Of a stretch of DNA of 64,000 nucleotides, positions 61,601 to 63,288 are shown piece after piece. Below the pieces are notes generated by a model, which was not told the DNA's origin, ran no database searches, and saw nothing but the letters and a program-made list of their open reading frames with translations. Location: positions 12,744,817-12,808,816 of the forward strand of contig OX365957.1 in NCBI GenBank assembly GCA_947247005.1. The letters run 5' to 3'. Made by a program: the position numbers and the translations under genes. Position 1 is the first letter of the stretch. Every line of letters starts with the position of its first letter. The DNA is from Spisula solida. Its lineage: Eukaryota > Mollusca > Bivalvia > Venerida > Mactridae.

Positions 61601-63288
61601 TGTTAGAATTCTTCAATGCATGGTTTTTATCACTCAACAGGTCACATTGTTATCATTACACTCTCTGGTAAAAGCAATTATAACTCGGTGCATTGTTTTT
61701 GTATCTGAAATGCTTAAGTTACAGACTGGACGTTGTCTGGTAAAACCCTGCATCAACTGATAGCCTGTTTTACCTCTAACATTAGATGACAATATTAGGC
61801 GTCTGCTTTCTGTATCTCTCTATAGCATGTTTTTGTTGGTAGAAAAATTAGAATTTATTAGATTTTTGTACCTGCAAAATCCATGTATAAATCGATACAT
61901 GGTTTTTGCAGAAACGGTAATACGAAGAACAACAACTAACATTTCTGCAAAAATAAAGTAGTGGCACCTAACTTGTTTTAGCTCCACACAGTACCAGTGT
62001 TATAATTAAAACTTGCAAGTTATACTGCGATACCTGGTTTTAGCTTGAACCAAAATTAGTGATAATCGATAACTGGTTTGGTCACAATTCAATAACTTTA
62101 AAAGTACTTGCGTTATGGTAATGATTTTTTTACACATTATGTATTTCCAGTAACGGCATCAAATTCAATGAAAAAGTCATTTTCCGAAAATTGGCTCGAT
62201 AACTGGTTCTTGCTCTAACCCCTCGATATATTCGATCAGCAGATGTTCAAAACTCCAACTTGTTCAGGGAAAAGGAGAAGACGGAGCATTAGGTATTTTT
62301 GAATTGAATCAACATCATATATTCCATTGTGGCACTTAATTCAGTAGTTCATTAAACAACCAATTTTTGTTTTCTCAATTACAAAATTAATGTAGCATCT
62401 GCGTAGTGAGAAGTTTCTCAAATCTACCTTCCACTTACATAATAATAAATAGTCAAATAATTATGATGTGATTTAAAGTCGAGTTCTTAAGTTCGAGTAA
62501 TTCGAACAATGTTGATTTAGCATATATAAATGTACCTGCCTGAACATTATGTCCCAGAAGTTACCCATTCATTCTGAGACCAGAGTTATTTGATTTTTCA
62601 TGACACAGAACCTCCTGTCCCATTGTTTTGTCATTTAAGAAAAATGAAAAACTCAAATATTGCAATTGCTGAATGTCTTGATGGTTACCTATGCATATTG
62701 ATAGATTGTTTCAGTATTATTTTATTAACGATAGGTTGGTATAGTGTATATTTATTGTTTTGTTCTCATTCACCAGAGGTAGCTTTACATGTATCATGCA
62801 TTGAAAAGAACCTTTACATAAATGTATTTTGATATTCAATGTAAATTCTGTATAATTGTGTTTAAATTATTTATCAATGATACAGTTACATGTACCTGTG
62901 CACTTTACTAAGAGTCATAAGATAAATTGGCTATTGCTTTCTTAAAAACATTGACTTAGTCAACCAACAAAATGTGGTAGCTATTTAGTTGAGTTTGTAA
63001 GTATTTTAATTGTTGCCTCCTTCTGTGGACTTTATTTTCTCATCAAAGTCTGAGTAAAAGTAAATTAGAGCAGTTCTGTTCAAATGTGCAAAATGATAAT
63101 GTTTGACACCAATGGTTCTGGGACATGATTGTCTCTTTTTCCATGACGATTGTTAATTGTGTAATAATTTCAGAGAAATAATTTCGAATACCACAGACAC
63201 AGTTGCTAAAACCATTCAACAGCTAATAGATGCTGGAGCATCCAGTGCTGACATTCAAGAATATATAGAAAAAGTGAAAGCAGCTGAC
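402..63288 (+). CDS. Giant modular cysteine-rich repeat protein (74 exons in window; 5' and probably 3' incomplete)
   Basis: Function unknown; I do not recognise the family. Exons with consistent GT..AG borders follow one another in one open frame, with no in-frame stop and no frameshift. They encode 21 copies of an A-B-C module, and the exact exons are listed under modules 1-21. Typical cysteine spacing in A is C-x14-C-x5-C-x4-CC-x20-C. B adds three cysteines and C one, so ten per full module. Alternating hydrophobics in A and B suggest a beta-rich disulfide-bonded domain, and C looks like two short helices. Phase 1-1 cassettes are typical of extracellular proteins built by exon duplication. 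No signal peptide or membrane segment lies in the window, so a secreted location is inference. Modules are strongly diverged, while the intact frames imply long purifying selection. Confidence 0.9.
2266..3444 (+). CDS. Module 2 of the repeat protein (exons A, B, C)
   Basis: Exons: A 2266-2512, B 2801-2961, C 3298-3444. A is regular (ECVDIN..LTCDFMATC..ISCCLDI..RPC). B is unusual: both cysteines of the CLExxxC pair are replaced (IELNPDGMSGDIG), while the third (KKATCEL) remains. C is diverged at its front (DAIQWIETRQLEL instead of DFSLxxW) but keeps the Leu-rich helix and the cysteine (LWQKC). The intron 3445-4239 is CT-rich without a recognisable element. Confidence 0.86.
4240..5315 (+). CDS. 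Module 3 of the repeat protein, with a GC donor after exon C
   Basis: Exons: A 4240-4483, B 4801-4958, C 5148-5315. A has six cysteines (ECVLN..VEYCKWSESC..LQCCVMW..NPC). B reads MNICLDENLC and KSSC. C reads DFLLDYWMERF..LLSNLGITKYVQTEQC and ends GWSTG. The expected boundary after GWSTG shows G|GCAAGT rather than G|GT, so this intron is of the GC-AG class. Introns 4484-4800 and 4959-5147 are plain. Confidence 0.86.
5699..5824. repeat. Imperfect inverted repeat, MITE-like
   Basis: The arms 5699-5720 and 5803-5824 are reverse complements at 18 of 22 positions (attttacattcgtgctcat against its partner). The spacer between them also contains a shorter inverted match (cgacaaaacaatat..attttgtcg). 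It lies in the intron 5316-6087. A small non-autonomous DNA transposon is likely; no target duplication was established. Confidence 0.5.
6088..7356 (+). CDS. Module 4 of the repeat protein (exons A, B, C)
   Basis: Exons: A 6088-6346, B 6911-7071, C 7213-7356. A is the longest unsplit copy (259 bases) and ends LGGVFRLE at gtaagt. B reads LDVCWNQDDC and LPKLACNFTTDF. C is short (DFSLALWQQDYP..LISELGLENYLLDERC) and ends NWLNG. The 7213 acceptor is ttttcaag. Introns 6347-6910 and 7072-7212 show nothing beyond AT-rich sequence. Confidence 0.88.
7731..7815 (+). mobile_element. Degenerate tRNA-SINE remnant
   Basis: The stretch contains ctcataccaaagac followed by an A-rich spacer and an aactaggcagttagg tail. 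It resembles the post-tRNA core of the better copy at 20728-20870 (gtcataccaaagac). The promoter boxes are not readable. It lies in the intron 7357-8020, whose remainder is featureless. Confidence 0.3.
8021..10581 (+). CDS. Module 5 of the repeat protein (exons A, B, C)
   Basis: Exons: A 8021-8270, B 9162-9325, C 10411-10581. A has six cysteines (ECQYF..IVCAMSETC..MSCCIPW..DPC) and ends GVVKLR. B reads IQICEEFDQPC and VKCRWG. C reads GFSMNGWLSQL..YNDMGIGEYLLDTRC and ends GLNSG. The long introns 8271-9161 and 9326-10410 hold a MITE and a large palindrome, listed separately. Modules 1-7 all have an undivided A exon like this one. Confidence 0.88.
8833..8953. mobile_element. Short MITE with terminal inverted repeats
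   Basis: The arm 8833-8860 (ggaatattactgcagt, tgtgtatccg) is matched by the reverse complement of 8929-8953 (ggaatatcactatag, tgtgtatccg) with one small gap. The 121-bp unit has no coding capacity. Family not recognised. Confidence 0.55.
9601..9742. repeat. Near-perfect 142-bp palindrome
   Basis: The two halves meet near acgagtgcgtagcacgagt and are reverse complements out to gtagctatgttttgttgcg on the left and caacaaagcacagctcc on the right, with a few mismatches. Both arms carry taaaatatagg. It could form a long hairpin or cruciform. I regard it as a foldback MITE of a type common in molluscs. It lies in the intron 9326-10410. Confidence 0.65.
10678..10705. repeat. Perfect 12-bp stem with GTGT loop
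   Basis: actagatggttt (10678-10689) and aaaccatctagt (10694-10705) are exact reverse complements around a 4-base loop. It sits in the 365-bp intron between modules 5 and 6. It may be a transposon footprint; no function is implied. Confidence 0.5.
10947..12542 (+). CDS. Module 6 of the repeat protein, with competing acceptors at exon B
   Basis: Exons: A 10947-11199, B 11789-11946, C 12396-12542. A reads ECHALQ..MSCHMDKDC..IQCCIYVD..DIC. For B, the AG at 11787-11788 gives the family-like start EFQLHNLVADQ. A second AG at 11794-11795, after a better pyrimidine run, would shift the frame and hit TAG at 11809-11811, so the upstream site was chosen. B ends with an unusual donor base context (CCA A|gtgaga). 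C reads SFSLIQWLSEN..LREDIGIALYLSDQTC. The intron 11200-11788 is otherwise plain. Confidence 0.84.
12035..12158. mobile_element. MITE-like inverted repeat
   Basis: aaagccgtagtatacc (12035-12050) pairs with ggtatactacagcttt (12143-12158). The pairing continues inward with mismatches through atagttttggattctga and its partner tcagaacgaaaaactat. It lies in the intron 11947-12395. Confidence 0.55.
12891..13018. mobile_element. MITE-like inverted repeat
   Basis: gagagatcac (12891-12900) pairs with gtgatctctc (13009-13018). Further in, gtattcat and actagcaat..tggatgaatg pair with atgaatac and cattcaccaattgctagt. It lies in the intron 12543-13292. Confidence 0.5.
13293..14652 (+). CDS. Module 7 of the repeat protein (exons A, B, C)
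   Basis: Exons: A 13293-13542, B 13908-14074, C 14497-14652. A begins GCTSLNMF instead of the usual EC and has HWNEEH in place of the YxWG turn, but keeps six cysteines (ITCVKSSC..LECCLSV..NFC) and GVIRVT. B reads IQACLEGDSNC and LPKPLC. C reads EFSLLEWKYKA..FEDLGLAWFMLSERC. The short intron 14653-14992 holds nothing recognisable. Confidence 0.87.
13658..13876 (+). repeat. Dispersed ~240-bp repeat family, copy 1
   Basis: It carries the family landmarks: gtagttatcattcataatta, an aaattcaaagttcaca segment, gcttgcttgaaatatc, a gggatatggattg segment, tggctaggcgctgt and ggattgtctgtgc. The same ordered landmarks recur at 24011, 43580 and 43858 on plus, and at 18598 and 41986 on minus. It ends about 30 bases before exon B of module 7. 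Confidence 0.65.
14993..16631 (+). CDS. Module 8 of the repeat protein; first with a split A exon
   Basis: Exons: A1 14993-15202, A2 15487-15529 (43 bases), B 15880-16043, C 16476-16631. A1 has the usual six cysteines (DCDMS..MQCQLSSNC..IKCCLQD..DPC) plus two extra (KACIEHYC), and ends at YPWG. A2 reads GTTQQLNFGGILRLE. B reads HECSESSTGC and LPKIQCSW. C reads DFSLQTWLLQES..DDTHLAAFLREDEC; LGI is replaced by THL. Modules 9 and 10 revert to an unsplit A. Confidence 0.87.
16236..16330 (+). mobile_element. tRNA-SINE fragment
   Basis: tctgtagcctagtcgtagcg resembles an A box and is followed by tgtttacttccagtacggga, a tRNA-like anticodon arm region. A ccttctttcccac stretch resembles the SINE core seen at 20821. 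The B box seems deleted. It lies in the intron 16044-16475. Confidence 0.4.
17077..19169 (+). CDS. Module 9 of the repeat protein (exons A, B, C)
   Basis: Exons: A 17077-17329 (unsplit), B 18297-18460, C 18999-19169. A reads ECPYTVD..IHCTISAKC..LDCCMYVE..NPC and ends FGIVRVR. B reads LKMCFETNADC and LPKTECVW. C reads DFNLNTWYTSYDL..EDDLGISSYLSSEC and ends YWKNG. The intron 16632-17076 is plain. The intron 17330-18296 holds a palindrome plus a weak inverted match (gcttgataatacttt near 17438, aaagtattatcagc near 17506). Confidence 0.88.
18024..18156. repeat. Near-perfect palindrome with GC-rich core
   Basis: gtgataatcgccccggta on the left pairs with taccggggcgattatcac on the right. The match continues outward (aataaatggctgagcagtgc against its partner) and inward to a centre near ctcgggctagcgccctcag. 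This is a foldback hairpin of about 133 bp in the intron before exon B of module 9. It is unrelated in sequence to the palindrome at 9601. Confidence 0.65.
18598..18779 (-). repeat. Dispersed ~240-bp repeat family, copy on minus strand
   Basis: The reverse complement of the family landmarks is readable: cctagccacccaagtcgga, ccatatccaaaagcaatgga, attccaagcaacctatatac, cacactgcgaacttcgaatt. Lies in the intron 18461-18998. Confidence 0.6.
19206..20584 (+). mobile_element. Helentron-like non-autonomous element carrying a ~145-bp tandem array
   Basis: The left end has a hairpin ctgtcac-aaa-gtgacag (19218-19234) inside gctcacct, then a (gtccgtcc)-rich run. The body is about eight degenerate 145-bp units, each with aaacttggtcacaatgatca, aaaatctaggtcaagttcga and aaaaactaggtcacaaggtc. 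The right end has aggtgagc (20549-20556), the reverse complement of the left gctcacct (19212-19219), then the hairpin agggccctttgggccct (20562-20578) and tcttgtt. Subterminal inverted repeats plus a 3' stem-loop are as in Helentron-associated elements; the assignment is by architecture only. Confidence 0.6.
20728..20870 (+). mobile_element. tRNA-derived SINE copy
   Basis: A tRNA-like head (cctcgagcgtccgcttcga) is followed by a B-box-like gggtacgatcc (20765-20775) and the core cgtcataccaaagacgatgt. A tail resembling a conserved SINE core (tttccttcttggaccctcag) comes next. The A box is weak. It lies in the intron before module 10, just 3' of the Helentron-like element. Confidence 0.55.
21018..23697 (+). 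CDS. Module 10 of the repeat protein (exons A, B, C)
   Basis: Exons: A 21018-21270 (unsplit), B 22706-22869, C 23539-23697. A is close to the family consensus (ECPFDFD..MSCSIAESC..IDCCVNVD..DTC, FEWG, NGVFRFR). B reads MQTCLSFDSDC and KKPLCDV. C reads DFSLQTWAATNN..YETLGITSYLNTEMC and ends EWTNG. The intron 22870-23538 shows no recognisable element. Confidence 0.89.
21615..22540 (+). repeat. Degenerate tandem units of a bivalve-type repeat, interrupted
   Basis: Units share actt(g)aaaagt, gctacagtcatcaaac-like, aggaatat..gtcag, tatttg(ta)tttggg/atcc and gcagagttatt segments. They are visible near 21740, 21905, 22050 and 22405. The stretch of roughly 22110-22400 (gtgatcacagaaaatcaat, cgtcacgacgtgag, caaaacagtgaaaataat) is unlike them and may be a later insertion. 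It fills the intron before exon B of module 10. Boundaries are approximate. Confidence 0.4.
24011..24141 (+). repeat. Dispersed ~240-bp repeat family, partial copy
   Basis: Only the middle and right parts are recognisable: ggtttacttgaaatatcc, tttcggataaggttggtgt, ttgctggctatgcgctgtag. It ends about 80 bases before exon A1 of module 11. Confidence 0.5.
24221..27256 (+). CDS. Module 11 of the repeat protein (A1, A2, B, C)
   Basis: Exons: A1 24221-24430, A2 24754-24796, B 25722-25885, C 27083-27256. A1 reads DCSSNV..VTCQLMASC..MQCCIES..NTC and ends FEWG. A2 reads GTWREFSLFNVIRIG. B reads VAVCLESEGAC and LPKLPC. C reads DFSLTSWLASND..LLELLGVSRYTRDSMC and ends GWKKG. From this module through 20, every A is split at the same place. 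The intron 24797-25721 (925 bp) is AT-rich and unremarkable. Confidence 0.88.
25972..26395 (+). mobile_element. Helentron-like remnant with two ~170-bp units
   Basis: It opens with an actcccc..tgggggtgcata hairpin and a gtccgtccgtccgtcagtcc run. Two units follow, each with tgacttgacgttg, ggttttcttttgttc, ccataagcaacat, ccgtaagcaacgga and acaagtgggtgcgtacgga. The layout matches the elements at 19206, 50105 and 53805, but the unit sequence differs and the right end is not clear. Confidence 0.45.
26510..27070 (+). repeat. AT-rich degenerate ~50-bp tandem repeat
   Basis: About eleven variants of ttatttattttcttaacgta, tatgttgatcaattt and (c)atatcattg follow each other. The array ends about 12 bases before the acceptor of exon C of module 11, so it supplies that exon's upstream splice context. 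Confidence 0.65.
27751..31930 (+). CDS. Module 12 of the repeat protein (A1, A2, B, C)
   Basis: Exons: A1 27751-27957, A2 30141-30183, B 30467-30630, C 31757-31930. A1 reads ECPQVYT..ITCVIGASC..VECCVNVY..NPC and ends YKWG. A2 reads GQQQTFCLFGVVCME and carries two additional cysteines. B reads IRVCLESTGPC and KMHCDW. C reads DFTLDSWLANNG..LLNDIGASLYMTSPGC and ends FCTSG, where the usual Trp is Cys. The 2.2-kb intron between A1 and A2 is filled by a LINE remnant, yet both halves remain intact. The intron 27257-27750 is plain. Confidence 0.87.
28080..29690 (-). pseudogene. Broken non-LTR retrotransposon (LINE) reverse transcriptase
   Basis: On the minus strand, in order from 29690 down: an RT N-terminal motif GKAPGIDKIQAELLK (near 29500), SGVRQGCIISPIFF (near 29000), the active-site region LDFADQLATLSS (28836-28847 encodes FADQ where FADD is expected), and a C-terminal WTPPAQRKPGRPKTT (near 28220) flanked by in-frame TGA codons. 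Frame changes and stops, plus loss of the second catalytic Asp, show it is dead. The C-terminal motif resembles RTE-like or jockey-like ORF2 proteins; the clade is not certain. The endonuclease domain is absent. Confidence 0.75.
30786..31451. mobile_element. Non-autonomous TIR DNA transposon
   Basis: taccgtatagcgggttattt at 30786 is mirrored by aaattacccgctatacggta ending at 31451, extending to about 28 bp (…ctgcgggt / acccgcag…). Subterminal sequence repeats the ttttgcg, tttctgcgg and ccgcagaaa words many times in both orientations. No transposase frame is present. It lies in the intron 30631-31756. Confidence 0.7.
32838..35659 (+). CDS. Module 13 of the repeat protein (A1, A2, B, C); CC pair reduced to AC
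   Basis: Exons: A1 32838-33047, A2 33720-33762, B 34057-34217, C 35489-35659. A1 reads DCPLYV..VSCHISETC..ISACVDI..FDC. This is the only A with Ala in the first position of the CC pair, leaving five cysteines. A2 reads DKPQLLVLSDVFRLE. B reads VKICWDSSTC and IPCVWDAGF and ends on T|gt, so the junction codon is Ser. C reads SFSLIDWFSNHNL..FQDLGISAYLNDRTC and ends GWNSG. The 907-bp intron before the module and the intron 33048-33719 show no recognisable element. Confidence 0.87.
34320..35317. mobile_element. Tc1/mariner-style non-autonomous element, ~1 kb
   Basis: aagggtgtaaagaaagttcg starts at 34320 and its reverse complement (cgaactttctttacaccctt) ends at 35317. The TIRs continue inward to ttccgg/ccggaa, about 26 bp. 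TA flanks both ends (34318-34319, 35318-35319), as expected for TA target duplication. The interior has no transposase frame. It occupies most of the intron before exon C of module 13. Confidence 0.75.
36104..37922 (+). CDS. Module 14 of the repeat protein (A1, A2, B, C)
   Basis: Exons: A1 36104-36313, A2 36704-36746, B 37266-37429, C 37776-37922. A1 reads ECGFDIS..LKCYVSPAC..VECCLNVD..DAC and ends FAYG instead of YxWG, with a gtgtgg donor. A2 reads DTDQHFYMNGVFRLE. B reads ISVCLESGSDC and LPKTMCSW. C reads GFSFEDWKSGYDL..LLEQLDITQYLNEEQC and ends GWTNG. The introns are short (about 300-520 bp) and hold nothing I can name. Confidence 0.88.
38230..40514 (+). CDS. Module 15 of the repeat protein; B lacks its cysteine pair
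   Basis: Exons: A1 38230-38439, A2 39017-39059, B 39895-40058, C 40371-40514. A1 reads DCGLILD..ISCTVDNSC..FQCCIHVT..DDC and ends YEFG. A2 reads DKRTDFDLEGLIRMR. B reads STEVVLEDGQAAV, with both members of the usual CLExxxC pair replaced, but keeps RLPC. C reads DFSFADWKSTRG..LLEDLNIASFMLKESC and ends EIFG without the usual Trp. The intron 38440-39016 is plain. Confidence 0.86.
39086..39545 (+). repeat. 23-bp AT-rich minisatellite, interrupted by a SINE
   Basis: Units of the type aattgtaaattgatacaata plus gat repeat about ten times from 39086 to about 39320, and resume in four degenerate copies at 39460-39540. The block 39347-39455 between them is a tRNA-SINE. The array starts 27 bases after exon A2 of module 15. 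Confidence 0.75.
39347..39455 (-). mobile_element. tRNA-derived SINE, copy 1
   Basis: Read on the minus strand it gives an A box (gtagctcattggtaagcgcg) and, after a spacer, a weak B box (ggcaacccaatcc), then gatggaggc and a cctgtcatatttca segment. The copy at 44803-44903 has the same order of parts. Confidence 0.6.
39568..39694. mobile_element. Small inverted-repeat element with internal triplication
   Basis: cacggtgtataaccatatc (39568-39586) pairs with gatatggttgcacaccgtg (39676-39694), 17 of 19 positions. Inside, three near-copies of tcggtaccctctcggtgc stand side by side. It lies in the intron before exon B of module 15. Confidence 0.6.
40812..43547 (+). CDS. Module 16 of the repeat protein (A1, A2, B, C)
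   Basis: Exons: A1 40812-41030, A2 41728-41770, B 42503-42663, C 43365-43547. A1 has a longer start (DVSACPTAV) and reads LTSCTLIESC..IECCTAS..DKC, ending YVWG. A2 reads GTKKNFYLYGVFRLE. B (EMDINSLIDGAYYV..SSCFDPSVPC..LPSMPCDW) was found from splice sites and motif, as it has no long open frame. C is the longest copy (183 bases): AFSLTKWLDEFGL..SSYLLETKC..GWTTSG. The introns 41031-41727 and 42664-43364 hold nothing recognisable. Confidence 0.85.
41986..42118 (-). repeat. Dispersed ~240-bp repeat family, copy on minus strand
   Basis: Reverse-complement landmarks of the family: cttagccacccagg, gtcggacatagaacgaacca, ctatatactcacccatcatg, cacacagcggactttgaatt, tgtatgcataac. Lies in the intron 41771-42502. 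Confidence 0.6.
43580..44108 (+). repeat. Dispersed ~240-bp repeat family, two tandem copies
   Basis: Copies at about 43580-43815 and 43858-44108 are closely alike: gtgtagttatcatttataat, tatggctaattatgcac, cattgcggagtgagtatata, ggggatgtggatggttcgtt, tggctaggcg, ttggattgtctg. A spacer with gccgtgtggcggcagtaaaa separates them. Both lie in the 1.4-kb intron before module 17. Confidence 0.7.
44803..44903 (-). mobile_element. tRNA-derived SINE, copy 2
   Basis: Minus strand: A box gtagctcagtagttaacgcg, B-box-like cgggttccaat, gatggaggcactca, then tcctgccatatttcagca. It is more intact than the copy at 39347. It ends about 20 bases before the acceptor of exon A1 of module 17. Confidence 0.65.
44926..46924 (+). 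CDS. Module 17 of the repeat protein (A1, A2, B, C)
   Basis: Exons: A1 44926-45132, A2 45854-45896, B 46193-46353, C 46772-46924. A1 reads GCSHDID..TKCYVEDSC..FTCCSRVE..NPC and ends YVWG. A2 reads GTTQSFFIEGVLQMR. B reads FSVCLENNWC and VPYKVCSTD. C reads DFSLSDWLAERNL..METDLGLHYYLTKTDC and ends DDALG without the final Trp. Confidence 0.88.
45293..45660 (+). mobile_element. Repeat element interrupted by a 225-bp nested TIR insertion
   Basis: The outer parts (ggtaacccaaagatagtcgt, ctcacgtgtatcggt, and ccgtctattctgaaggagct, gattccttgtatca) match the element at 56400-56515, where they are contiguous. Between them, 45353-45577 is bounded by an exact 20-bp inverted repeat (gttttatcaaagcacttacg and its reverse complement). 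No coding content; the insert has the form of a MITE. Confidence 0.65.
47316..49250 (+). CDS. Module 18 of the repeat protein (A1, A2, B, C)
   Basis: Exons: A1 47316-47513, A2 47813-47855, B 48494-48657, C 49098-49250. A1 is the shortest A1 (DCMPDIVDDPSVCSFRTNC..VHCCIES..DHC, YSFG). A2 reads GKTHRLSLYGALRLE. B reads ISECYESNGDC and APNCPLNTAFQIEG. C reads DFSLATWKEAHTI..LRDLGISQYKLEGSC and ends GWTSG. The intron 47856-48493 contains three 18-bp direct repeats near 48225-48275 (aagcttgatactgaagac). The remaining introns are plain. Confidence 0.88.
49742..51852 (+). CDS. Module 19 of the repeat protein (A1, A2, B, C)
   Basis: Exons: A1 49742-49960, A2 50815-50857, B 51315-51478, C 51700-51852. 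A1 reads DCPVNIT..IACHLSSSC..VQCCLES..NTC and ends LETG in place of YxWG. A2 reads DFPTVASLNGLLRLE. B reads KVLLCLESGGMC and KSSCFYNESF. C reads DFSLNDWMVTTGI..STLDIAYLLRSNEC and ends ELDLG. The intron 49251-49741 and the intron 50858-51314 hold nothing I can name. Confidence 0.88.
50105..50765 (+). mobile_element. Helentron-like element with three ~150-165-bp units
   Basis: The left end is a hairpin tgctccccgaaaattcgggg followed by a gtccgtcc run. Units begin gtccgga(t/g)cctaact near 50191, 50341 and 50508, and share gtatgtgaggtatcatcatg and tggagttattgcccttttt. The right end has cggggagca, complementary to the left tgctccccg, then gacggctcttgtt. It lies between exons A1 and A2 of module 19. 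Confidence 0.6.
52160..56037 (+). CDS. Module 20 of the repeat protein; A lacks two cysteines, C truncated
   Basis: Exons: A1 52160-52366, A2 53313-53355, B 54467-54642, C 55981-56037. A1 reads DMDVMDL..STCAKSTSG..IACCLFT..EPC: cysteines 1 and 3 are both missing. A2 reads GHSHVLSLKGLVELR. B is the longest (VKVCYEASGPC..YPRCDNVTGIDG); an alternative donor after VTG (54614) would shorten it by 28 bases and break the phase. C is only 57 bases (GISFDFWRKVPC, ending SKSG); the LLxxLGIxxYL helix is absent. The 945-bp intron 52367-53312 contains nothing I could assign. Confidence 0.78.
53805..54360 (+). mobile_element. Helentron-like element with ~160-bp units
   Basis: The left end is a hairpin aatcccccgccacgaagtgg with a gagggatt partner, then gtgcgtgcgtgcgttcgggc and gtccgtccgt. 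Units contain gtccgctcttaact-like, attgcatgaaactc, ccaaatgtgtaact and accatgccggttcaa segments. They begin near 53886, 54048 and 54249, with a shortened copy between. The right end (gcggcggcgatttatagccg) is decayed. It lies in the intron before exon B of module 20. Confidence 0.5.
54713..55397. mobile_element. TIR element, ~685 bp
   Basis: tactgtagaatctggaa at 54713 is mirrored by ttccagattatacagta ending at 55397 (16 of 17). A TA precedes the left end. Interior ends carry atatgcgc and gcgcttatttt words in both orientations. No transposase frame. It lies in the intron before the truncated exon C of module 20. Confidence 0.55.
56395..56520 (+). mobile_element. Uninterrupted copy of the 45.3-kb repeat element
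   Basis: ggttagatacccagaggtag, ctcgcgtgtatcggt, caccaggtacgttaaagaac, gtctattcggaacgagctag, gattccttgtatca. These align with both flanks of the insertion at 45353-45577 and give the empty-site form. It lies in the intron 56038-56955. Confidence 0.6.
56956..57981 (+). CDS. Terminal module 21: A1 plus a fused A2-B exon; no C
   Basis: Exons: A1 56956-57165 (GCQKEAFQL..DTCRISDDC..VSCCNGFHF..IEC, with SSPG in place of YxWG) and 57834-57981. The second reads ETFTGKIADAIT, corresponding to A2, and runs straight into YYGSMNITLCTGASIDEYEC, corresponding to B; the phase-2 intron between A2 and B is missing. The half of B with LPKxxC is absent. The donor at 57982 (GG|gttaga, phase 2) fits the phase-2 acceptor at 63174. 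If it is not used, translation continues 11 codons to TGA at 58013-58015. The intron 57166-57833 is plain. Confidence 0.68.
58214..58578 (+). repeat. 73-bp tandem repeat, five copies
   Basis: Copies start at 58214, 58287, 58360, 58433 and 58506, exactly 73 bases apart. Each opens with gc(a/c)aaaacaggttatctgg-like sequence and has a tttttcacaaac-like middle and a t(t/c)ct end. Sequence identity is moderate but the spacing is perfect. It lies just inside the left end of the 4.26-kb segment. Confidence 0.65.
59340..59560 (-). pseudogene. Fragment of a transposon-associated ORF (uncertain)
   Basis: The minus-strand frame contains LPISVAKRKDLLSLCKSGII followed by a YYKLWLPCCSVVDRL stretch. It reminds me of the KxKDLLSLCKSG..PxxYHxFY segment found in mollusc and cnidarian proteins linked to DNA transposons, but without a search this is only a resemblance. 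It lies 3', in minus-strand sense, of the 48-bp repeat ORF. The surrounding 58580-59340 and 59600-59880 are AT-rich without other signals. Confidence 0.3.
59868..60728 (-). CDS. Putative low-complexity ORF made of 16-residue repeats (286 aa)
   Basis: About 17 repeats of the type SSSVQDRNETDNVVNE fill the frame: hydrophilic and acidic. Because the repeat is 48 bp and free of stops, the opposite strand is also open for 255 residues. Openness alone is therefore weak evidence for coding. The minus strand is favoured because a related frame with the same VNESSSV ending continues at 60807-61034 after a frame break, and because a DLLSLCKSG-type fragment lies downstream. Expression is unknown. Confidence 0.3.
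   Translation of the reverse strand: MRVRDQHETVNVVNESSSVQDRNESYNVVNESSSVQDRTDNVVSNSSSVQDRNETDNVVSESSSVQDRNETVNGVNESSSVQDRNETVNGVNESSSVQDRNETVNVINESSRVQDRNETDNVVNESLSVQDRNETDNVVNESLSVQDRNETDNVVNGSSSVQDRNETVNGVNESSSVQDRYETVNVINESSRVQDRNETDNVVNESSSVKDRNETENVMYESSSVQDQHETDNVMNESSSVQDQHETDTVMTESSSVQDQHETDNVMTWSSSVQERNRNANVVNSS
59905..60850. repeat. 48-bp minisatellite with 240-bp higher-order repeat
   Basis: Unit: cattgtcagtttcatttctg, tcctgtacacttgacgactc, attcacga. About 17-18 copies, most exactly 48 bp, one with a 6-bp deletion near 60610. The variant cgtgacgactcatttatgac with its neighbours recurs 240 bp later (about 60152 and 60392), showing a five-unit duplication. It lies at the centre of the 4.26-kb segment. 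61050-61700 and 62230-63170 on either side hold nothing I can name. Confidence 0.85.
63174..63288 (+). CDS. Helical tail exon, probably of the repeat protein
   Basis: The acceptor is ataatttcag at 63164-63173 and the donor is GAC|gtatgt. Of the three incoming phases only phase 2 is open, and it encodes EIISNTTDTVAKTIQQLI then DAGASSADIQEYIEKVKAAD: 38 residues, amphipathic helix-like, no cysteine, with an NTT sequon. Phase 2 matches the donor at 57982. It ends in phase 0, so another exon should follow right of the window. It is unlike A, B or C and may be a C-terminal segment; it could instead belong to a separate gene. Confidence 0.6.

Larger units (their letters stand above)
57972..62229. 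mobile_element. 4.26-kb segment bounded by an exact 30-bp inverted repeat
   Basis: 57972-58001 (atatcgaggggttagagcaa, then gaaccagtta) is the exact reverse complement of 62200-62229. Similarity decays quickly beyond this. Next to the right copy, gatacctggttttagcttga (about 62030) and gataactggtttgg (about 62080) repeat the terminal word. On the left, the 73-bp array repeats related gcaaaaacaggttatc words in the opposite sense. Internal minus-strand frames are listed separately. It looks like a foldback or DNA-transposon-type element whose left end includes the last ten bases of a host exon. Confidence 0.55.
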
